In this document: one piece after another, positions 1 to 8,890 of the stretch
How the letters are laid out: the number at the start of each line of letters is the position of its first letter
Numbering within the stretch: position 1 is the stretch's first letter
Assembly: GCA_023150835.1 (NCBI GenBank)
Contig: JAKLKB010000088.1
Location: 1-28,623, forward strand
DNA length: 28,623 nucleotides
Reading direction: 5' to 3'
From: Myxococcota bacterium
GTDB lineage: Bacteria; Myxococcota_C; UBA6777
Notes under the pieces: model-generated
Databases searched by the model: none
Seen by the model: the letters and a program-made list of their open reading frames with translations, nothing else
Told to the model about the DNA's origin: nothing
Made by a program: the position numbers and the translations under genes

Positions 1-80
1 TGGAACGGGTAGCGTCTGCGTCTCGTGCATACAGCGTGCGTCACGAAAAAACAACATCCCCGCTGCTTCCGACTTTCGCT

Positions 81-104
81 CCCTCCCCTGTTCACGGGGG
101 AGGG
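81..104. repeat. GC-rich intergenic hairpin
   Basis: CCCTCCCC (81-88) pairs perfectly with GGGGAGGG (97-104) across an 8-nt loop, followed by a G-rich tail to about 117. It resembles the widespread 'CCCTCCCC...GGGGAGGGCTGGGGTGGGGG' class of dispersed intergenic repeats. Bases 1-80 before it hold nothing I can recognise. Confidence 0.6.
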
Positions 105-144
105 CTGGGGTGGGGGGCCAACAAGCGCTTCACCTAACGCCTAT

Positions 145-325
145 GGGGGCTGCCCCTACGTTTTACGGTCACACTACGAGCGGATTTGGTATACCTCTTC
201 AAGAACTGGCAAGAACCAGTCTTGAGAGTCATGCCTACGTTTTACGCTCACACAATGGGCAGATCTCGTATCCCCCCCTGTGGTTGCCCCTACATTTTAC
301 GCTCACACAATGGACAGATTTCGTA
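145..325 (-). repeat. three tandem half-copies of repeat family M
   Basis: Three partial copies follow one another at 145-192, 233-270 and 275-325. Each runs from the hairpin arm or the 'CCTACGTTTTACG' segment through 'TCACAC' to a 'GGATTTGGTAT', 'AGATCTCGTA' or 'AGATTTCGTA' terminus. That is the same half of the element as the right part of the complete copy at 25864-25975. The opposite (TACGATATCC) end is missing from all three. They look like relics of repeated insertion or unequal recombination. No gene is visible in this stretch. Confidence 0.7.
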
Positions 326-367
326 GCCGTACATCCAATACTTTTCGCGATGAAATAGAATGAGGAG

Positions 368-507
368 TGACGCAGTTGATCAAATCCCCCCGTGTTCGGG
401 TACTTCAAGCGGCAGTACTGTTTGTTTGAAAAACCAGTGATCACCCCGTCGATGCGGGGTCAAGGGGCGACAGTCCCTTGCGGGGTGTGGTACCTCGCCA
501 CAAAAAC
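368..507 (+). repeat. dispersed repeat family A, copy 1
   Basis: It begins TGACGCAGTTG and continues through 'CCCGTGTTCG', 'TTCAAGCGGCAG', 'TTTGTTTGAAAA' and 'CGGGGTCAAGGGGCGACAG' to 'CCACAAAAA'. The inner hairpin CAAGGG/CCCTTG is intact. The outer one (GTGG/CCAC) is shortened compared with the other copies. It lies directly upstream of the beta-barrel gene, so its 3' end may fall in that gene's leader. Confidence 0.75.
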
Positions 508-542
508 GATCCAACCGCGCAACTTCGACAGAAGAGGAAAAT

Positions 543-1889
543 ATGCGAAAAAACAGTTATTGGCCACTCTACTTTGGCGCGTTGCTCTGCCTGTTTTCGA
601 TGACATCGCAAGCACGCGCAGAACTCAAGCTGCGGGGCTATGCTGAGTCGCGGTATGCGTACTTGTTTGGAACCGACCTCGCGGGGATCTGTGGCGATTA
701 TGCCCCGGGTGGCTCGCTCAACATCTTTTGCAATCCGCAGATGTTGATCAACCGCATCCGACCGAGTGTACAGGCCAGCTTCACAGAAAAAGCGACGTTG
801 CGTGCGACCTTTAACGTCCTCACCACGCATCTTGGCTTGGATCGCAAGATCGAAAGCATCTGGGATATCTTGACGATCGATCGAATCTTTCTAGAGCTTC
901 GTACAAAATACATCGACTTTCGCTTAGGCAAGCAATCCTTTGAGTGGGGGCCTGCGGTAATCTGGAATCTGACAGCCCCCTTTAACCAACAGAACTTGTT
1001 TGAGCCAAACGCTGAACGCCCGGGTTTATGGGGTCTGAACGCATACATCGCTTATTCTCAAACAGGCGGTTTTCGTTTGGGCGTCATTGCAGAACCCGAT
1101 ATCGCGGTCTCTTCCGAAAAGATCTTAGGAGCGAAGACCTTTCTGCGATGGGCGCACACTTTTGGAGAAACCCAAGTCGCGACGACTTTTTTATGGAGTA
1201 GCAACCAAAAACTCTTTACCATCGGCGCGGATATCAAAGGGCAGTTGGAGATCGGATTTTGGTCTGAGGCCGCCGTCACCATCCCTTACGAAACAGCGGC
1301 TCTTCCCGCAGGCCAAGATCCTCGCCCCGTCAACTTCCAAATTGTAGCAGGCATCGATTACAGCTTCCCCGTCTTGGATCGCCTCGTTCTTGCTTTACAG
1401 TACTACTACAACCACAATGGAAAGACAAAATCAGATGACTATCCACTCAATACACCGACAGGAAAAACGCAACTTGACGCTGCAATGAACCTTGTCTACA
1501 CAGCCTCTCGTTCTGCCGCTGTCACTTTGCCCTCAGGTCCGTTTAACCCGGGAAACTTCGCAGGTCTCGGTGTATCCAGCGGCTTCTTGGGTACACATTA
1601 CCTTTTACTTACAGCCAACCTGACTTTTCTCGAAGATTACACCCTCAGCCTGTTTGCTCTGTCCAATCTACTCGATCCTTCAGTGATCTTCGGCCCCGGA
1701 TTTACATGGAACTTTCTGTCTAACTTTACTCTCTCCGTGACTGCGTATTTTTCTCTTGGCCCAACCAACGCAGAATTCGCTGCCACCACGCGCACTGTGA
1801 CGATCAGTGAAAACGGGGTAAACGCACAAAAAAATGTCCGCATTCAACCACTTGCAACGGCTCTCGCGCAAATGAAATATAATTTCTGA
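543..1889 (+). CDS. outer-membrane beta-barrel protein (porin-like)
   Basis: This 448-residue protein starts at the ATG at 543, preceded by AGAGGA at good spacing. Residues 1-26 form a signal peptide with a hydrophobic core (PLYFGALLCLFSM) and an ARA cleavage motif. The mature part has many alternating aromatic/polar strands typical of a transmembrane beta-barrel and ends in KYNF, the C-terminal phenylalanine expected for BAM-assembled proteins. It has no conserved catalytic motif that I recognise. It lies upstream of a Lol-like ABC module, separated by repeat copies, and may be the outer-membrane partner of that export system. Alternatively it is an independent porin. Barrel nature is well supported; substrate is unknown. 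Confidence 0.85.
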   Translation: MRKNSYWPLYFGALLCLFSMTSQARAELKLRGYAESRYAYLFGTDLAGICGDYAPGGSLNIFCNPQMLINRIRPSVQASFTEKATLRATFNVLTTHLGLDRKIESIWDILTIDRIFLELRTKYIDFRLGKQSFEWGPAVIWNLTAPFNQQNLFEPNAERPGLWGLNAYIAYSQTGGFRLGVIAEPDIAVSSEKILGAKTFLRWAHTFGETQVATTFLWSSNQKLFTIGADIKGQLEIGFWSEAAVTIPYETAALPAGQDPRPVNFQIVAGIDYSFPVLDRLVLALQYYYNHNGKTKSDDYPLNTPTGKTQLDAAMNLVYTASRSAAVTLPSGPFNPGNFAGLGVSSGFLGTHYLLLTANLTFLEDYTLSLFALSNLLDPSVIFGPGFTWNFLSNFTLSVTAYFSLGPTNAEFAATTRTVTISENGVNAQKNVRIQPLATALAQMKYNF

Positions 1890-1900
1890 GCCGTTCTATA

Positions 1901-2025
1901 TTTGTGGGGTTCCACCCCACGCCCCGCAAGGGAGCTTTGCCCCCTTGACCCCGTATCGGCGAAGTGAGCGATGGTGCTTTAAACAAACGACTCCATCGCT
2001 TGAAGTGGTGCGAACACGGCTTATT
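1901..2025 (-). repeat. dispersed repeat family A, copy 2
   Basis: Read on the minus strand it matches the family: 'GTGTTCG', 'TTCAAGCGATGGAG', 'TCGTTTGTTT', 'CGGGGTCAAGGGGG', 'CCCTTGCGGGG' and a closing hairpin GTGGGGT-GGA-ACCCCAC followed by AAAT. The 5' TGACGCAGTTG end is missing. It lies 11 bp after the barrel gene, so its hairpins could act in that gene's 3' end. Confidence 0.75.
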
Positions 2026-2056
2026 AGAAAGGGTATGGTGTAAAATCCGCCCATTA

Positions 2057-2169
2057 TACGAAATCCGCCTGTAGTGTGATCGTAAAAACGTAGGGGCAGC
2101 CCCCTGTGGCTGCCCAAGGATAGGGCGTCTGGGCGCTATCCTTCTATCATAGATCACCCGGATATCGTA
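2057..2169 (+). mobile_element. MITE-like repeat family M, complete copy
   Basis: This 113-bp element has ends TACGAAATCCGCC and (reverse complement of the right end) TACGATATCCGGG. A central perfect hairpin GGGCAGCC/GGCTGCCC lies inside it. TTA flanks it on both sides (2054-2056 and 2170-2172), as expected of a 3-bp target duplication. A further end fragment (TAAAATCCGCCC) lies just left, at 2041-2052. No transposase is encoded. Confidence 0.8.
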
Positions 2170-2317
2170 TTATATGATCGCAAAGGTGTAGAAGAATCCC
2201 CATGTGGCTGTCCTATTACAGAACGGTTATAGAAAACGATGCTTATGTTTCGAGCAGACTTTTTTCAAATCTCGTACGAGACGACTTTTTACACAGACAA
2301 CCCAACGGAGGTGCAAA

Positions 2318-3058
2318 GTGCGACTGACCGCTTATTGTGAAGATGTGAGCCGAATCTTTCGACCGGGAAGCAACGAAGTCCGCGCACTTGACGGTGTGAC
2401 GTTCCGACTTCATCGCGGAGAGATGGCTGCTGTGGCGGGTCCATCGGGATCGGGAAAGACCACACTGCTCAACATGATCGGATGCCTTGATCGGCCTGAT
2501 CAAGGCAAAGTCTTTTTGGATGGTGAAGATATCTCGCATAAAAGCAAACATCAACTTGCGCAGATCCGCAACGAAAAAATCGGATTTATCTTTCAGTCTT
2601 TTCACTTGATCCCCGTCTTGACGGTATTTGAGAATGTCGAATTCGCTCTCCAGATCCAAGGCAAGCTTTCCGCAGACGGGCGCAAAGATCGCGTGATGCC
2701 TGTCCTTGAGGCCCTTGGCATCGCCCAATTGGCCAGCCGCAAACCAAGCGAGATCTCAGGCGGCCAGCAACAACGGGTCGCCATCGCACGCGCTCTTGTC
2801 AAAAAGCCTGTTTTGATTCTTGCAGATGAACCGACAGCAAATCTCGACTCTAAGACGGCTCTTTCTATTATTGAACTGATGGTTAAGCTGCATCAAGAAG
2901 AAGGTACGACGTTTCTTTTTTCGACACACGATCCGATGGTGATGGACACCGCCCCTCGCCTTGTCCACCTGCGCGACGGAAAGATCGTCAGCGACAGCGG
3001 CGAGCAGATGAACAAAAACCAACCCAAAGAAACGGAGGCGGGAGATGTTTCTGCTTAA
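2318..3058 (+). CDS. LolD/MacB-type ABC transporter ATPase
   Basis: The protein has 246 residues from the GTG at 2318, chosen because CGGAGG precedes it by 6 bp. The open frame runs back to 2204, but that part is repeat-flanking sequence without family similarity. Motifs are Walker A GPSGSGKT (41-48), Q-loop Q93, signature SGGQ (147-150), Walker B LILADEP (167-172) and H-loop H204. This is the LolD/MacB/FtsE class that powers extraction of lipoproteins or peptides from the inner membrane rather than classical import. The last 14 bases overlap the next permease gene, which indicates translational coupling. With the two permeases and the LolA-like protein it forms a lipoprotein-trafficking module. 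Confidence 0.93.
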   Translation: MRLTAYCEDVSRIFRPGSNEVRALDGVTFRLHRGEMAAVAGPSGSGKTTLLNMIGCLDRPDQGKVFLDGEDISHKSKHQLAQIRNEKIGFIFQSFHLIPVLTVFENVEFALQIQGKLSADGRKDRVMPVLEALGIAQLASRKPSEISGGQQQRVAIARALVKKPVLILADEPTANLDSKTALSIIELMVKLHQEEGTTFLFSTHDPMVMDTAPRLVHLRDGKIVSDSGEQMNKNQPKETEAGDVSA

Positions 3059-4289
3059 ACTTGCGACGCTCAATATCTTCCGCAACACCAAGCGTTCGAT
3101 CCTGACGATGACCACCGTGTTTGTCGGTGTCTTTGGCTTTATCATGGCCTCGGGGATGGTCAACGGCGTCGAGCAGACCTATGTGCGCATCGAGATCGAC
3201 ACGGAAACCGCCCACTTGCGTGTGATGCACAAGCGTTATCTCAGCGAAGAAGAAAACTTTCCGCTCGATCTGATCTTGCCCCAACAACGGGCGGTTCACT
3301 CCATGATCAAAAAAGATTGGCCCGAAGCCGTGGTGGTTCCGCGAATTATCTTTTCTGCGCAGCTTGGCGATGGAGAACAAGCCCTCGGGGCAAGGGGGGT
3401 GGCGATCGACTCCGCCCTTGCTGAAAAAGCGTTCTCCTTGAGTCGCTTTAGCTCTTCAAAAAAACCGCTTCCAGAAACAGGCAAATGGATCTTTGTCGGA
3501 TCGATTATCGCGAAAAGCTTTAAGAAAAAAATCGGCGATACACTTACCATTGAAAGCCGAACTCGCGATGGTTCGATGAATGCGGACGATTATCAGATCG
3601 CGGGTGTGATCTCGACAGGAAACATGATTATCGATGGCGGTAGCTTTTACATACCACTCAAAAGTGCGCGTGATCTCTTGCGTATGCCCAAAGGTCTTAC
3701 AGATGTTGTCGTCAAGCTACCCAAAAAACAAGACGCTTTGCTCGTTTCGACTCGGCTACAAAAGCAATTCGGTGCGGTCCAAGCGCAGACATGGCAAGAC
3801 AAGACCCGCACGATCTTTGAACTCAACAAGATGCGCCGCCAGATGTTCAACGTCCTGATCAGTATCATCCTGATCGTTGCCGCCGCCGGGATGGCCAATA
3901 CAGTCTTGATGAGCGCCTTTGAGCGCAAGGGCGAGATCGGGATGATGATGGCGCTTGGGATGCCAGAAGGTCGGATTGTTCGGCTGTTTACAGCAGAGGC
4001 CGGGATGTTGGGCTTGATCGGTAGCGTCTTCGGAGCGCTTTGTGGCGGAAGTTGGGCGTATTACCTCCAAGTCTACGGTTGGGATATCTCTGCAATGGTC
4101 GAAAAAACCTATGGTGCAACAGGGCAAACAACAGGTCTTTCTGTCGCTTCTTTTATCTTTTTCGATATCTCTATTTCTACGATCCTCATGGGCATCTTTC
4201 TTGGAGTATTCGTCTCTCTTCTCGCTTCGCTGTGGCCAGCTTGGCGTACCACCCGCTTTGACCCACGCGAAGTCCTCGCAAGGAGCTAA
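3045..4289 (+). CDS. FtsX/MacB-family ABC permease (LolC/E-like), first subunit
   Basis: This 414-residue inner-membrane protein starts at the ATG at 3045, inside the end of the ATPase gene, with GGAGGCGGGAG upstream. It has the MacB fold. TM1 (about 18-38) is followed by a large periplasmic domain (about 40-265), then three TM helices including 'NVLISIILIVAAAGMANTVL'. The cytoplasmic coupling segment is ERKGEIGMMMALG. The C-terminus 'LWPAWRTTRFDPREVLARS' is typical of the family. It should pair with the ATPase and the longer permease downstream to release lipoproteins toward the periplasmic LolA-like carrier. A two-base gap separates it from the next gene. Confidence 0.9.
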   Translation: MFLLKLATLNIFRNTKRSILTMTTVFVGVFGFIMASGMVNGVEQTYVRIEIDTETAHLRVMHKRYLSEEENFPLDLILPQQRAVHSMIKKDWPEAVVVPRIIFSAQLGDGEQALGARGVAIDSALAEKAFSLSRFSSSKKPLPETGKWIFVGSIIAKSFKKKIGDTLTIESRTRDGSMNADDYQIAGVISTGNMIIDGGSFYIPLKSARDLLRMPKGLTDVVVKLPKKQDALLVSTRLQKQFGAVQAQTWQDKTRTIFELNKMRRQMFNVLISIILIVAAAGMANTVLMSAFERKGEIGMMMALGMPEGRIVRLFTAEAGMLGLIGSVFGALCGGSWAYYLQVYGWDISAMVEKTYGATGQTTGLSVASFIFFDISISTILMGIFLGVFVSLLASLWPAWRTTRFDPREVLARS

Positions 4290-4291
4290 TC

Positions 4292-5845
4292 ATGGGCATC
4301 ACGATCAAACTTGGACTCAAAAATATTGGGCGCAACCGCACCCGCTCTTTTCTCACCATCATTGCTGTTGTCTTTTGCTCAGGCGGGATCACCCTTTATA
4401 GCGTGATGTTTGAAGGTTCGATGGATATGTTCTTGCGTGGTTTTACCAGTCAAACGGGTCATGTTCGTCTGCTTCACCCCAAACTCGAAAAAGAAGAACG
4501 CCTTGGTGCAGGTCGCTACTTTCTTACAAACATTCCAGCCCTTCAAACACAACTGAACGATCTTCCCGGCGTCACCGCCGTCGCACCACGCATCAGTCTT
4601 GGTGCCTTTTTGACGAAAGATAAAAAAGAAGATGTCCAAGCACATCTTCTATCTTCGCAAAGCAAACTGACCCTTTCCGAAGGCGCACTACCCACACAGC
4701 ACGATCAAGAAGTCCTGATCGATGCCTCCCTTGCCAAGCGCCTCAAGTTTGAAGTGGGCGAATCCATCGAGATCATCCCTCGACAAGCGGGATCCACGCA
4801 GCGCCAAAACCTCTTCATCACGGGATTTGTCAAAGACACCTCTCCGACCCAAACATCCGCCATCTATGCACATCCCCAAGCTCTCCAGCCTTTTCTCAAA
4901 AACTCCCCTGCTGCACCGACGGCTTCTCCGCTTGCTCTTTCGTTGGTCTACTCCAAGCAAGCCCCCGCGCAAGGCACAGGCATCATCCCCGCTGCCGAGA
5001 GCCAAGGCATCCAGCTTCACAAAAAGATCGGCGCTGGAAAGATGCTCGCCCCCAACGGAAAACAGATCCTTCTTGGAAAAGATCTCGCCGAGCGGCTGGA
5101 TGCCAAGGTAGGCGAAAAGATCACGCTGATGGGAAAAAAAGCCGAAGAAGGTGGGATCTCGATGATGACACTCCAGATCGTCGGGATCTTTAGCTTGGGC
5201 AATGGCGCACAGGACAAGATGTTTTACGTCAACTTGCCCACCGCGCAATACTTCCTTGATATCCCCGATCAAGCCACCTACTTACTGCTTTTTGGCCAAG
5301 GCATCTGGAGTTCCACCGCCATCGCCGCTGCCGTCAAAAAGCGCAAACTCCCGCCCCAAGTGACCGTCCAGCGCTGGCAAGACACAACCTTCGGGGCCAC
5401 CATGCTTCCGTTGGCTCAAGTGATGCTCTTTATCCTTGGAGGGTTGATCGTCTTTATCGGCGGGATCGGCCTTCTCAACACGTTGATGATGTCTGTTCTG
5501 GAACGCAAAAATGAGATCGGCATCATGATGGCGCTTGGTCTATCGCCTCGACATATCGGCGGGATCTTTCTGTTTGAAGGCGTACTCTTCGGTGTGATCG
5601 GGGCCGTTCTCGGTGTCCTGCTTGCCGTGATCGCTTCGATCCCTCTAATCACAAAAGGCTTGTCTTTTGGCTCAGCCGCTTCGCAGCTTCCTATCCCGAT
5701 CGAGGAGTCCTTCAAAGGAGTGCTTACGCCTACGGGCATCATCGTTGGTTTGCTTGTGGGTATCCTCTCGACTGTTGTCGGGGCGCTGTGGCCTTCTTAC
5801 AAAGCCTCTCAAACGGATCCGATCGAAGCCTTACGAAAGTCTTAA
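4292..5845 (+). CDS. FtsX/MacB-family ABC permease, second subunit with duplicated periplasmic subdomain
   Basis: The protein has 517 residues. The AAGGAGC ribosome site lies in the last codons of the preceding gene. The architecture is as in its partner: TM1 (about 18-38), a periplasmic region, then three TMs with coupling helix ERKNEIGIMMALG and the end LWPSYKASQTDPIEALRKS. It is about 100 residues longer because the periplasmic part seems to contain two related segments. Residues 127-202 (EVLIDASLAKRLKFEVGESI... then FITGFV) align with 245-323 (QILLGKDLAERLDAKVGEKI... then LQIVGIF). The first permease seems to have one such segment, so the two subunits are probably an asymmetric LolC/LolE-like pair. 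Function in lipoprotein export is inferred from the cluster. Confidence 0.9.
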   Translation: MGITIKLGLKNIGRNRTRSFLTIIAVVFCSGGITLYSVMFEGSMDMFLRGFTSQTGHVRLLHPKLEKEERLGAGRYFLTNIPALQTQLNDLPGVTAVAPRISLGAFLTKDKKEDVQAHLLSSQSKLTLSEGALPTQHDQEVLIDASLAKRLKFEVGESIEIIPRQAGSTQRQNLFITGFVKDTSPTQTSAIYAHPQALQPFLKNSPAAPTASPLALSLVYSKQAPAQGTGIIPAAESQGIQLHKKIGAGKMLAPNGKQILLGKDLAERLDAKVGEKITLMGKKAEEGGISMMTLQIVGIFSLGNGAQDKMFYVNLPTAQYFLDIPDQATYLLLFGQGIWSSTAIAAAVKKRKLPPQVTVQRWQDTTFGATMLPLAQVMLFILGGLIVFIGGIGLLNTLMMSVLERKNEIGIMMALGLSPRHIGGIFLFEGVLFGVIGAVLGVLLAVIASIPLITKGLSFGSAASQLPIPIEESFKGVLTPTGIIVGLLVGILSTVVGALWPSYKASQTDPIEALRKS

Positions 5846-6025
5846 TCTTTTTATAATAGGAGTGACGCAGTTGAAAAAGGAAACCGTGAAGAATCAAGAC
5901 GTTGTAGATGCGGTTTGCGAACTGCCCGCGCCCAAACGTAGGTCTTTTTCGTATCGAACTGCGTAAGTCCTCTATAACAAGACTTATAAACAAACCACCA
6001 AACCACCCAAGAAAGGGCCTTTCAG
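5846..6025 (+). other. operon gap with a family A end remnant and a possible 31-codon ORF
   Basis: The sequence AGGAGTGACGCAGTTGA (5858-5874) is identical over 17 bp to the left edge of family A copy 1. A reversed match, AACTGCGTA (5957-5965), closes the stretch, as if an element had lost its middle. Between them a 31-codon frame runs from TTG 5871 to TAA 5966 (starting LKKETVKNQD), with AGGAG 8 bp ahead. It could be a tiny gene, but nothing supports its translation beyond that. The gap separates the permease genes from the LolA-like gene. Confidence 0.4.
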
Positions 6026-6826
6026 ATGCGATCACCCCAAGCCCAACGATGCTTTACAGCGCGTTCCACAAAAACCGCCTTCGTTGCGATGCTCGGCACG
6101 GCGGCACTTTTTCTCTCGATTGCCCCGACCTACGCCCAAGACAAGATCACTCCCGAAGAGATCATCCGACGCATGGACAAAAATCACGTCTTTGAGAGCC
6201 GAGAATCTCATACGATTATGCGGATTCATCGCTATGGTCGCACTCGTGAAAGCCACATGCGCAGCTATTCCAAAGGCGAAGATTCTTCCTACACCGAGTT
6301 TTTGTCGCCTGCTCGTGACAAGGGCATCAAGTATCTGAAACTGCGCAACAATCTTTGGATGTATATGCCTTCGGCTGAAAAAGTCCTCAAGATCTCAGGC
6401 CACATGCTCCGGCAGTCGATGATGGGCAGCGATTTTTCTTACGAAGATATGCTTGATTCGACCGCACTACGCGACCGCTACAACAAAGAACTGGTGGGCG
6501 AAGAAGCAGTCAACGGCCAGCTTTGCTATGTACTCAAACTCACACAAAAAAATCAGGGCGAAACCTACCCCACCCGCAAAGTCTGGATCCACAAAACCCA
6601 ATTCGTCACCCTCAAATCCGAGCTATTCGCCGTTTCTGGGCGCCTACTCAAAGTCATGACGCTCAGCAACGTCAAGCAATACGGAGAACGCTACTACCCC
6701 ACCGTTGTCCGTATGGAAAACAAGCTGCGGCGTGGCACATGGACCGAAGCCACCATGAAAACCATCAAGTTCAAAGTCCAACTCCCCGAACAGATCTTCT
6801 CTCTGCGCAACCTTCAGCGCGATTAA
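6026..6826 (+). CDS. LolA-like outer membrane lipoprotein-sorting protein
   Basis: This 266-residue exported protein has a signal peptide spanning about residues 1-37 (AFVAMLGTAALFLSIAPTYA, then Q). The mature part has 'EEIIRRMD' at the start, a MRIHRYGRTRESHMR strand pair and the hallmark segment MYMPSAEKVLKI...GSDFSYEDM (about 112-142). These are typical of the family annotated 'outer membrane lipoprotein-sorting protein' (LolA-like fold). It is expected to bind acylated substrates in the periplasm and shuttle them to the outer membrane. It follows the ABC permeases by 180 bp, consistent with being the periplasmic carrier of that module. AAAGGG precedes the ATG. Confidence 0.88.
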   Translation: MRSPQAQRCFTARSTKTAFVAMLGTAALFLSIAPTYAQDKITPEEIIRRMDKNHVFESRESHTIMRIHRYGRTRESHMRSYSKGEDSSYTEFLSPARDKGIKYLKLRNNLWMYMPSAEKVLKISGHMLRQSMMGSDFSYEDMLDSTALRDRYNKELVGEEAVNGQLCYVLKLTQKNQGETYPTRKVWIHKTQFVTLKSELFAVSGRLLKVMTLSNVKQYGERYYPTVVRMENKLRRGTWTEATMKTIKFKVQLPEQIFSLRNLQRD

Positions 6827-6960
6827 CCCCCCCATCCCTCCGAGACATCGCCCCCAAGAAGGCGAGCCTGATCGTGGTACGCATCGTCCCCCCCGATTCT
6901 TCCGTAACGTCGGCCTCAAGCCGTTCAACCAACCATCCGCATTGATGCGATGAATGCTTG

Positions 6961-7106
6961 TACGAAATCTGCCCATGCCTGATACCCCCCGACCGATGAG
7001 CTTTACAGACGAAGTGTCCGAGTGTTCGCCCTCTGTGGCTGCCCGACCACTGGGCGTCTACAGCGGATCGCACCGGCCCTTCGATCACACTTTTCCGGGT
7101 ATCGTA
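6961..7106 (+). mobile_element. MITE-like repeat family M, degenerate copy abutting a stop codon
   Basis: The ends TACGAAATCTGCCC (left) and CCGGGTATCGTA (right) match the family, with 'CTCTGTGGCTGCCC' and 'GGGCGTCTAC' inside, but the interior is diverged and longer (146 bp). The right flank TTA (7107-7109) is, on the minus strand, the TAA stop codon of the DMT-like permease. The left flank is TTG. Confidence 0.65.
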
Positions 7107-8174
7107 TTACGCCTTTGCGGCCTTGCGTTTTTGATGCCGTTCCACCAACGGCGGGATGCTCAACACCAAGATCGCTGCGATGATCAGGCCCGCTCCTGCG
7201 AGCTTGTAAGGACTCGGTGCAGGCGCATTGAAAAACCACGTCAACAACCCGCTCGCCAACACACCCGCCAAGATACTCGACGACCGATTCACAGGCACAC
7301 AAAAGGTATTTTCTTGTTTGTTGAGCAAGATCAGTCCACCAAAGATCCCCGTCCCTTGGGAGAAAAGCCCTATCAAAAGCACACCTGCCAACACGATCCC
7401 TCCATCAAACAACGAGAAGCCTTGCGCCAACTCCCGCCCCAACGAACCCCATCCCAAAGCCGCCAACACCACCACAAACGCCATAATCGCCGACACACCG
7501 ACGATCTGCTCTTCTGCGAAAAATTGCCATTGTTTCGACGAATCATCCGACTTCGCCATCGAACTCATCAAGCGCAAGCGCACAAAATAAGCAGCTAGAT
7601 ACAGAGAGATATCGACCACCACCGCCGTGTTCAATGCCGTACTGCCACCGGGCTCCCAAAATGCCACCACCAGCGCCAAAAAGCTCAGAAACAAGCCCAC
7701 CCACGAAAACCACCGCGCTTTCCGACCGCTCAACATATCCACCGCAGGCGCGATCATCAACACGCCACCACGCATCAGCAGCATCGCAAACACGATGCTG
7801 ATCCCCTTGAATGTGTAAGCCAACGTCGTTGTCGCAATAATTGTTGCAGTACAAAGCCCCGACAAAAACGTCCCTGTTGACGGGCGTGGGATCGACAATG
7901 GGCCGATCTTGAATTGGTGGGCATAGCGCCAAAGCCCTGTCGCATACAAAAAGATCACCATCCCCACCGCCGAGACCACCAGACTCAACGGAAGCAAACG
8001 CGCCCCATCCATCGGGCCATTCGTCCCCCACCACAGCCCCCGCGAGATCGCTCGGGCGATCAAGCTGTACGGCACATAACACGCAAAATAACCAAAAGCG
8101 AACCACCAGATCGAAGCGTTCGCGATGCGATCCGCCATACTGCTTGGTACAGAACCTTTGCTTTCGTTTTGCAT
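7107..8174 (-). CDS. DMT/EamA-like multi-pass membrane transporter
   Basis: This 355-residue protein has about ten hydrophobic helices in two halves and a basic C-terminus (ERHQKRKAAKA). That layout resembles the drug/metabolite transporter (EamA) superfamily. I cannot name a substrate. The start at 8174 (MQNESKG) has GGATGGAG upstream; the inner ATG at 8138 (MADRIAN) is a possible alternative. The gene is divergent from glyoxalase I. Its TAA stop codon coincides with the flanking triplet of a family M repeat, so its transcript should run straight into that element. Confidence 0.7.
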   Translation of the reverse strand: MQNESKGSVPSSMADRIANASIWWFAFGYFACYVPYSLIARAISRGLWWGTNGPMDGARLLPLSLVVSAVGMVIFLYATGLWRYAHQFKIGPLSIPRPSTGTFLSGLCTATIIATTTLAYTFKGISIVFAMLLMRGGVLMIAPAVDMLSGRKARWFSWVGLFLSFLALVVAFWEPGGSTALNTAVVVDISLYLAAYFVRLRLMSSMAKSDDSSKQWQFFAEEQIVGVSAIMAFVVVLAALGWGSLGRELAQGFSLFDGGIVLAGVLLIGLFSQGTGIFGGLILLNKQENTFCVPVNRSSSILAGVLASGLLTWFFNAPAPSPYKLAGAGLIIAAILVLSIPPLVERHQKRKAAKA

Positions 8175-8323
8175 CTATTTTATGCTCCATCCTCTCAGGA
8201 TAGCCCGTGTTTTGTCAGCTCGCACCTATCCTGCTATGCCAAAAGCTGGATCACTGAGCCTAAACCAACTTTCTCTCGCACACAACTTCTTTCTTCCCTC
8301 GCAAAAACCCCAAAGGAGATTCG

Positions 8324-8764
8324 ATGAAATACCTACACACCATGCTCCGCGTCACAAACCTCGATCAATCGCTCGATTTCTTTTGCAACAAGCTTGGCAT
8401 GGTCGAGATCCGCCGCAACGACTACGAAAAAGGCCGCTTTACGCTCGTTTTCCTCGCAGCTCCCGACGATGCCGAACAAGCCCGCCTCACACAATCTCCC
8501 ACGCTCGAACTCACCTACAACTGGGACCCCGAAGTCTACACAGGTGGACGTAACTTCGGCCATCTGGCCTTTTCCGTCGATAACATCTACGCCACCTGCC
8601 AAAAGCTCCAAGACAACGGCCTGATCATCCATCGCCCTCCACGCGACGGTCGCATGGCCTTCATCCGCACGCCCGACAATATCTCCATCGAACTACTCCA
8701 AAAAGGCGAAGCTCTCGAACCTGCGGAACCTTGGCTCTCCATGCCCAACACAGGTACTTGGTGA
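8324..8764 (+). CDS. gloA: lactoylglutathione lyase (glyoxalase I)
   Basis: The 146-residue protein belongs to the vicinal-oxygen-chelate superfamily. It would isomerise the hemithioacetal of methylglyoxal and glutathione to S-lactoylglutathione in the cytoplasm. The two beta-alpha-beta-beta-beta modules supply the metal ligands H5, E62, H80 and E123, in the order known for GloA (His, Glu, His, Glu). 'TLELTYNWD' and 'FGHLAFSV' are characteristic. The length is close to short bacterial GloA. AAGGAG lies 5 bp before the ATG. The gene stands alone between the divergent permease and an SRPBCC gene. Confidence 0.95.
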   Translation: MKYLHTMLRVTNLDQSLDFFCNKLGMVEIRRNDYEKGRFTLVFLAAPDDAEQARLTQSPTLELTYNWDPEVYTGGRNFGHLAFSVDNIYATCQKLQDNGLIIHRPPRDGRMAFIRTPDNISIELLQKGEALEPAEPWLSMPNTGTW

Positions 8765-8890
8765 TCCCCGCTCTGTTCTACCCGTCCCAACAGGCCGATC
8801 AATGATCTCAACGAGCATAGACAGATCCACAGCCACCATCACTGTCTCTATTCGCCACGCCCCATTCTCCCCATCCCAACGGAGTCTTCG

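Noticed and set aside
376-386. FNR-like TTGATCAAAT upstream of the barrel gene
   Set aside because: The half-sites are not separated by four bases, and the sequence lies at a variable position of a family A repeat.
2204-2317. N-terminal extension of the ABC ATPase
   Set aside because: The GTG at 2318 has a strong ribosome site and family-like length; the extension is Arg/Lys-rich with no similarity to LolD proteins.
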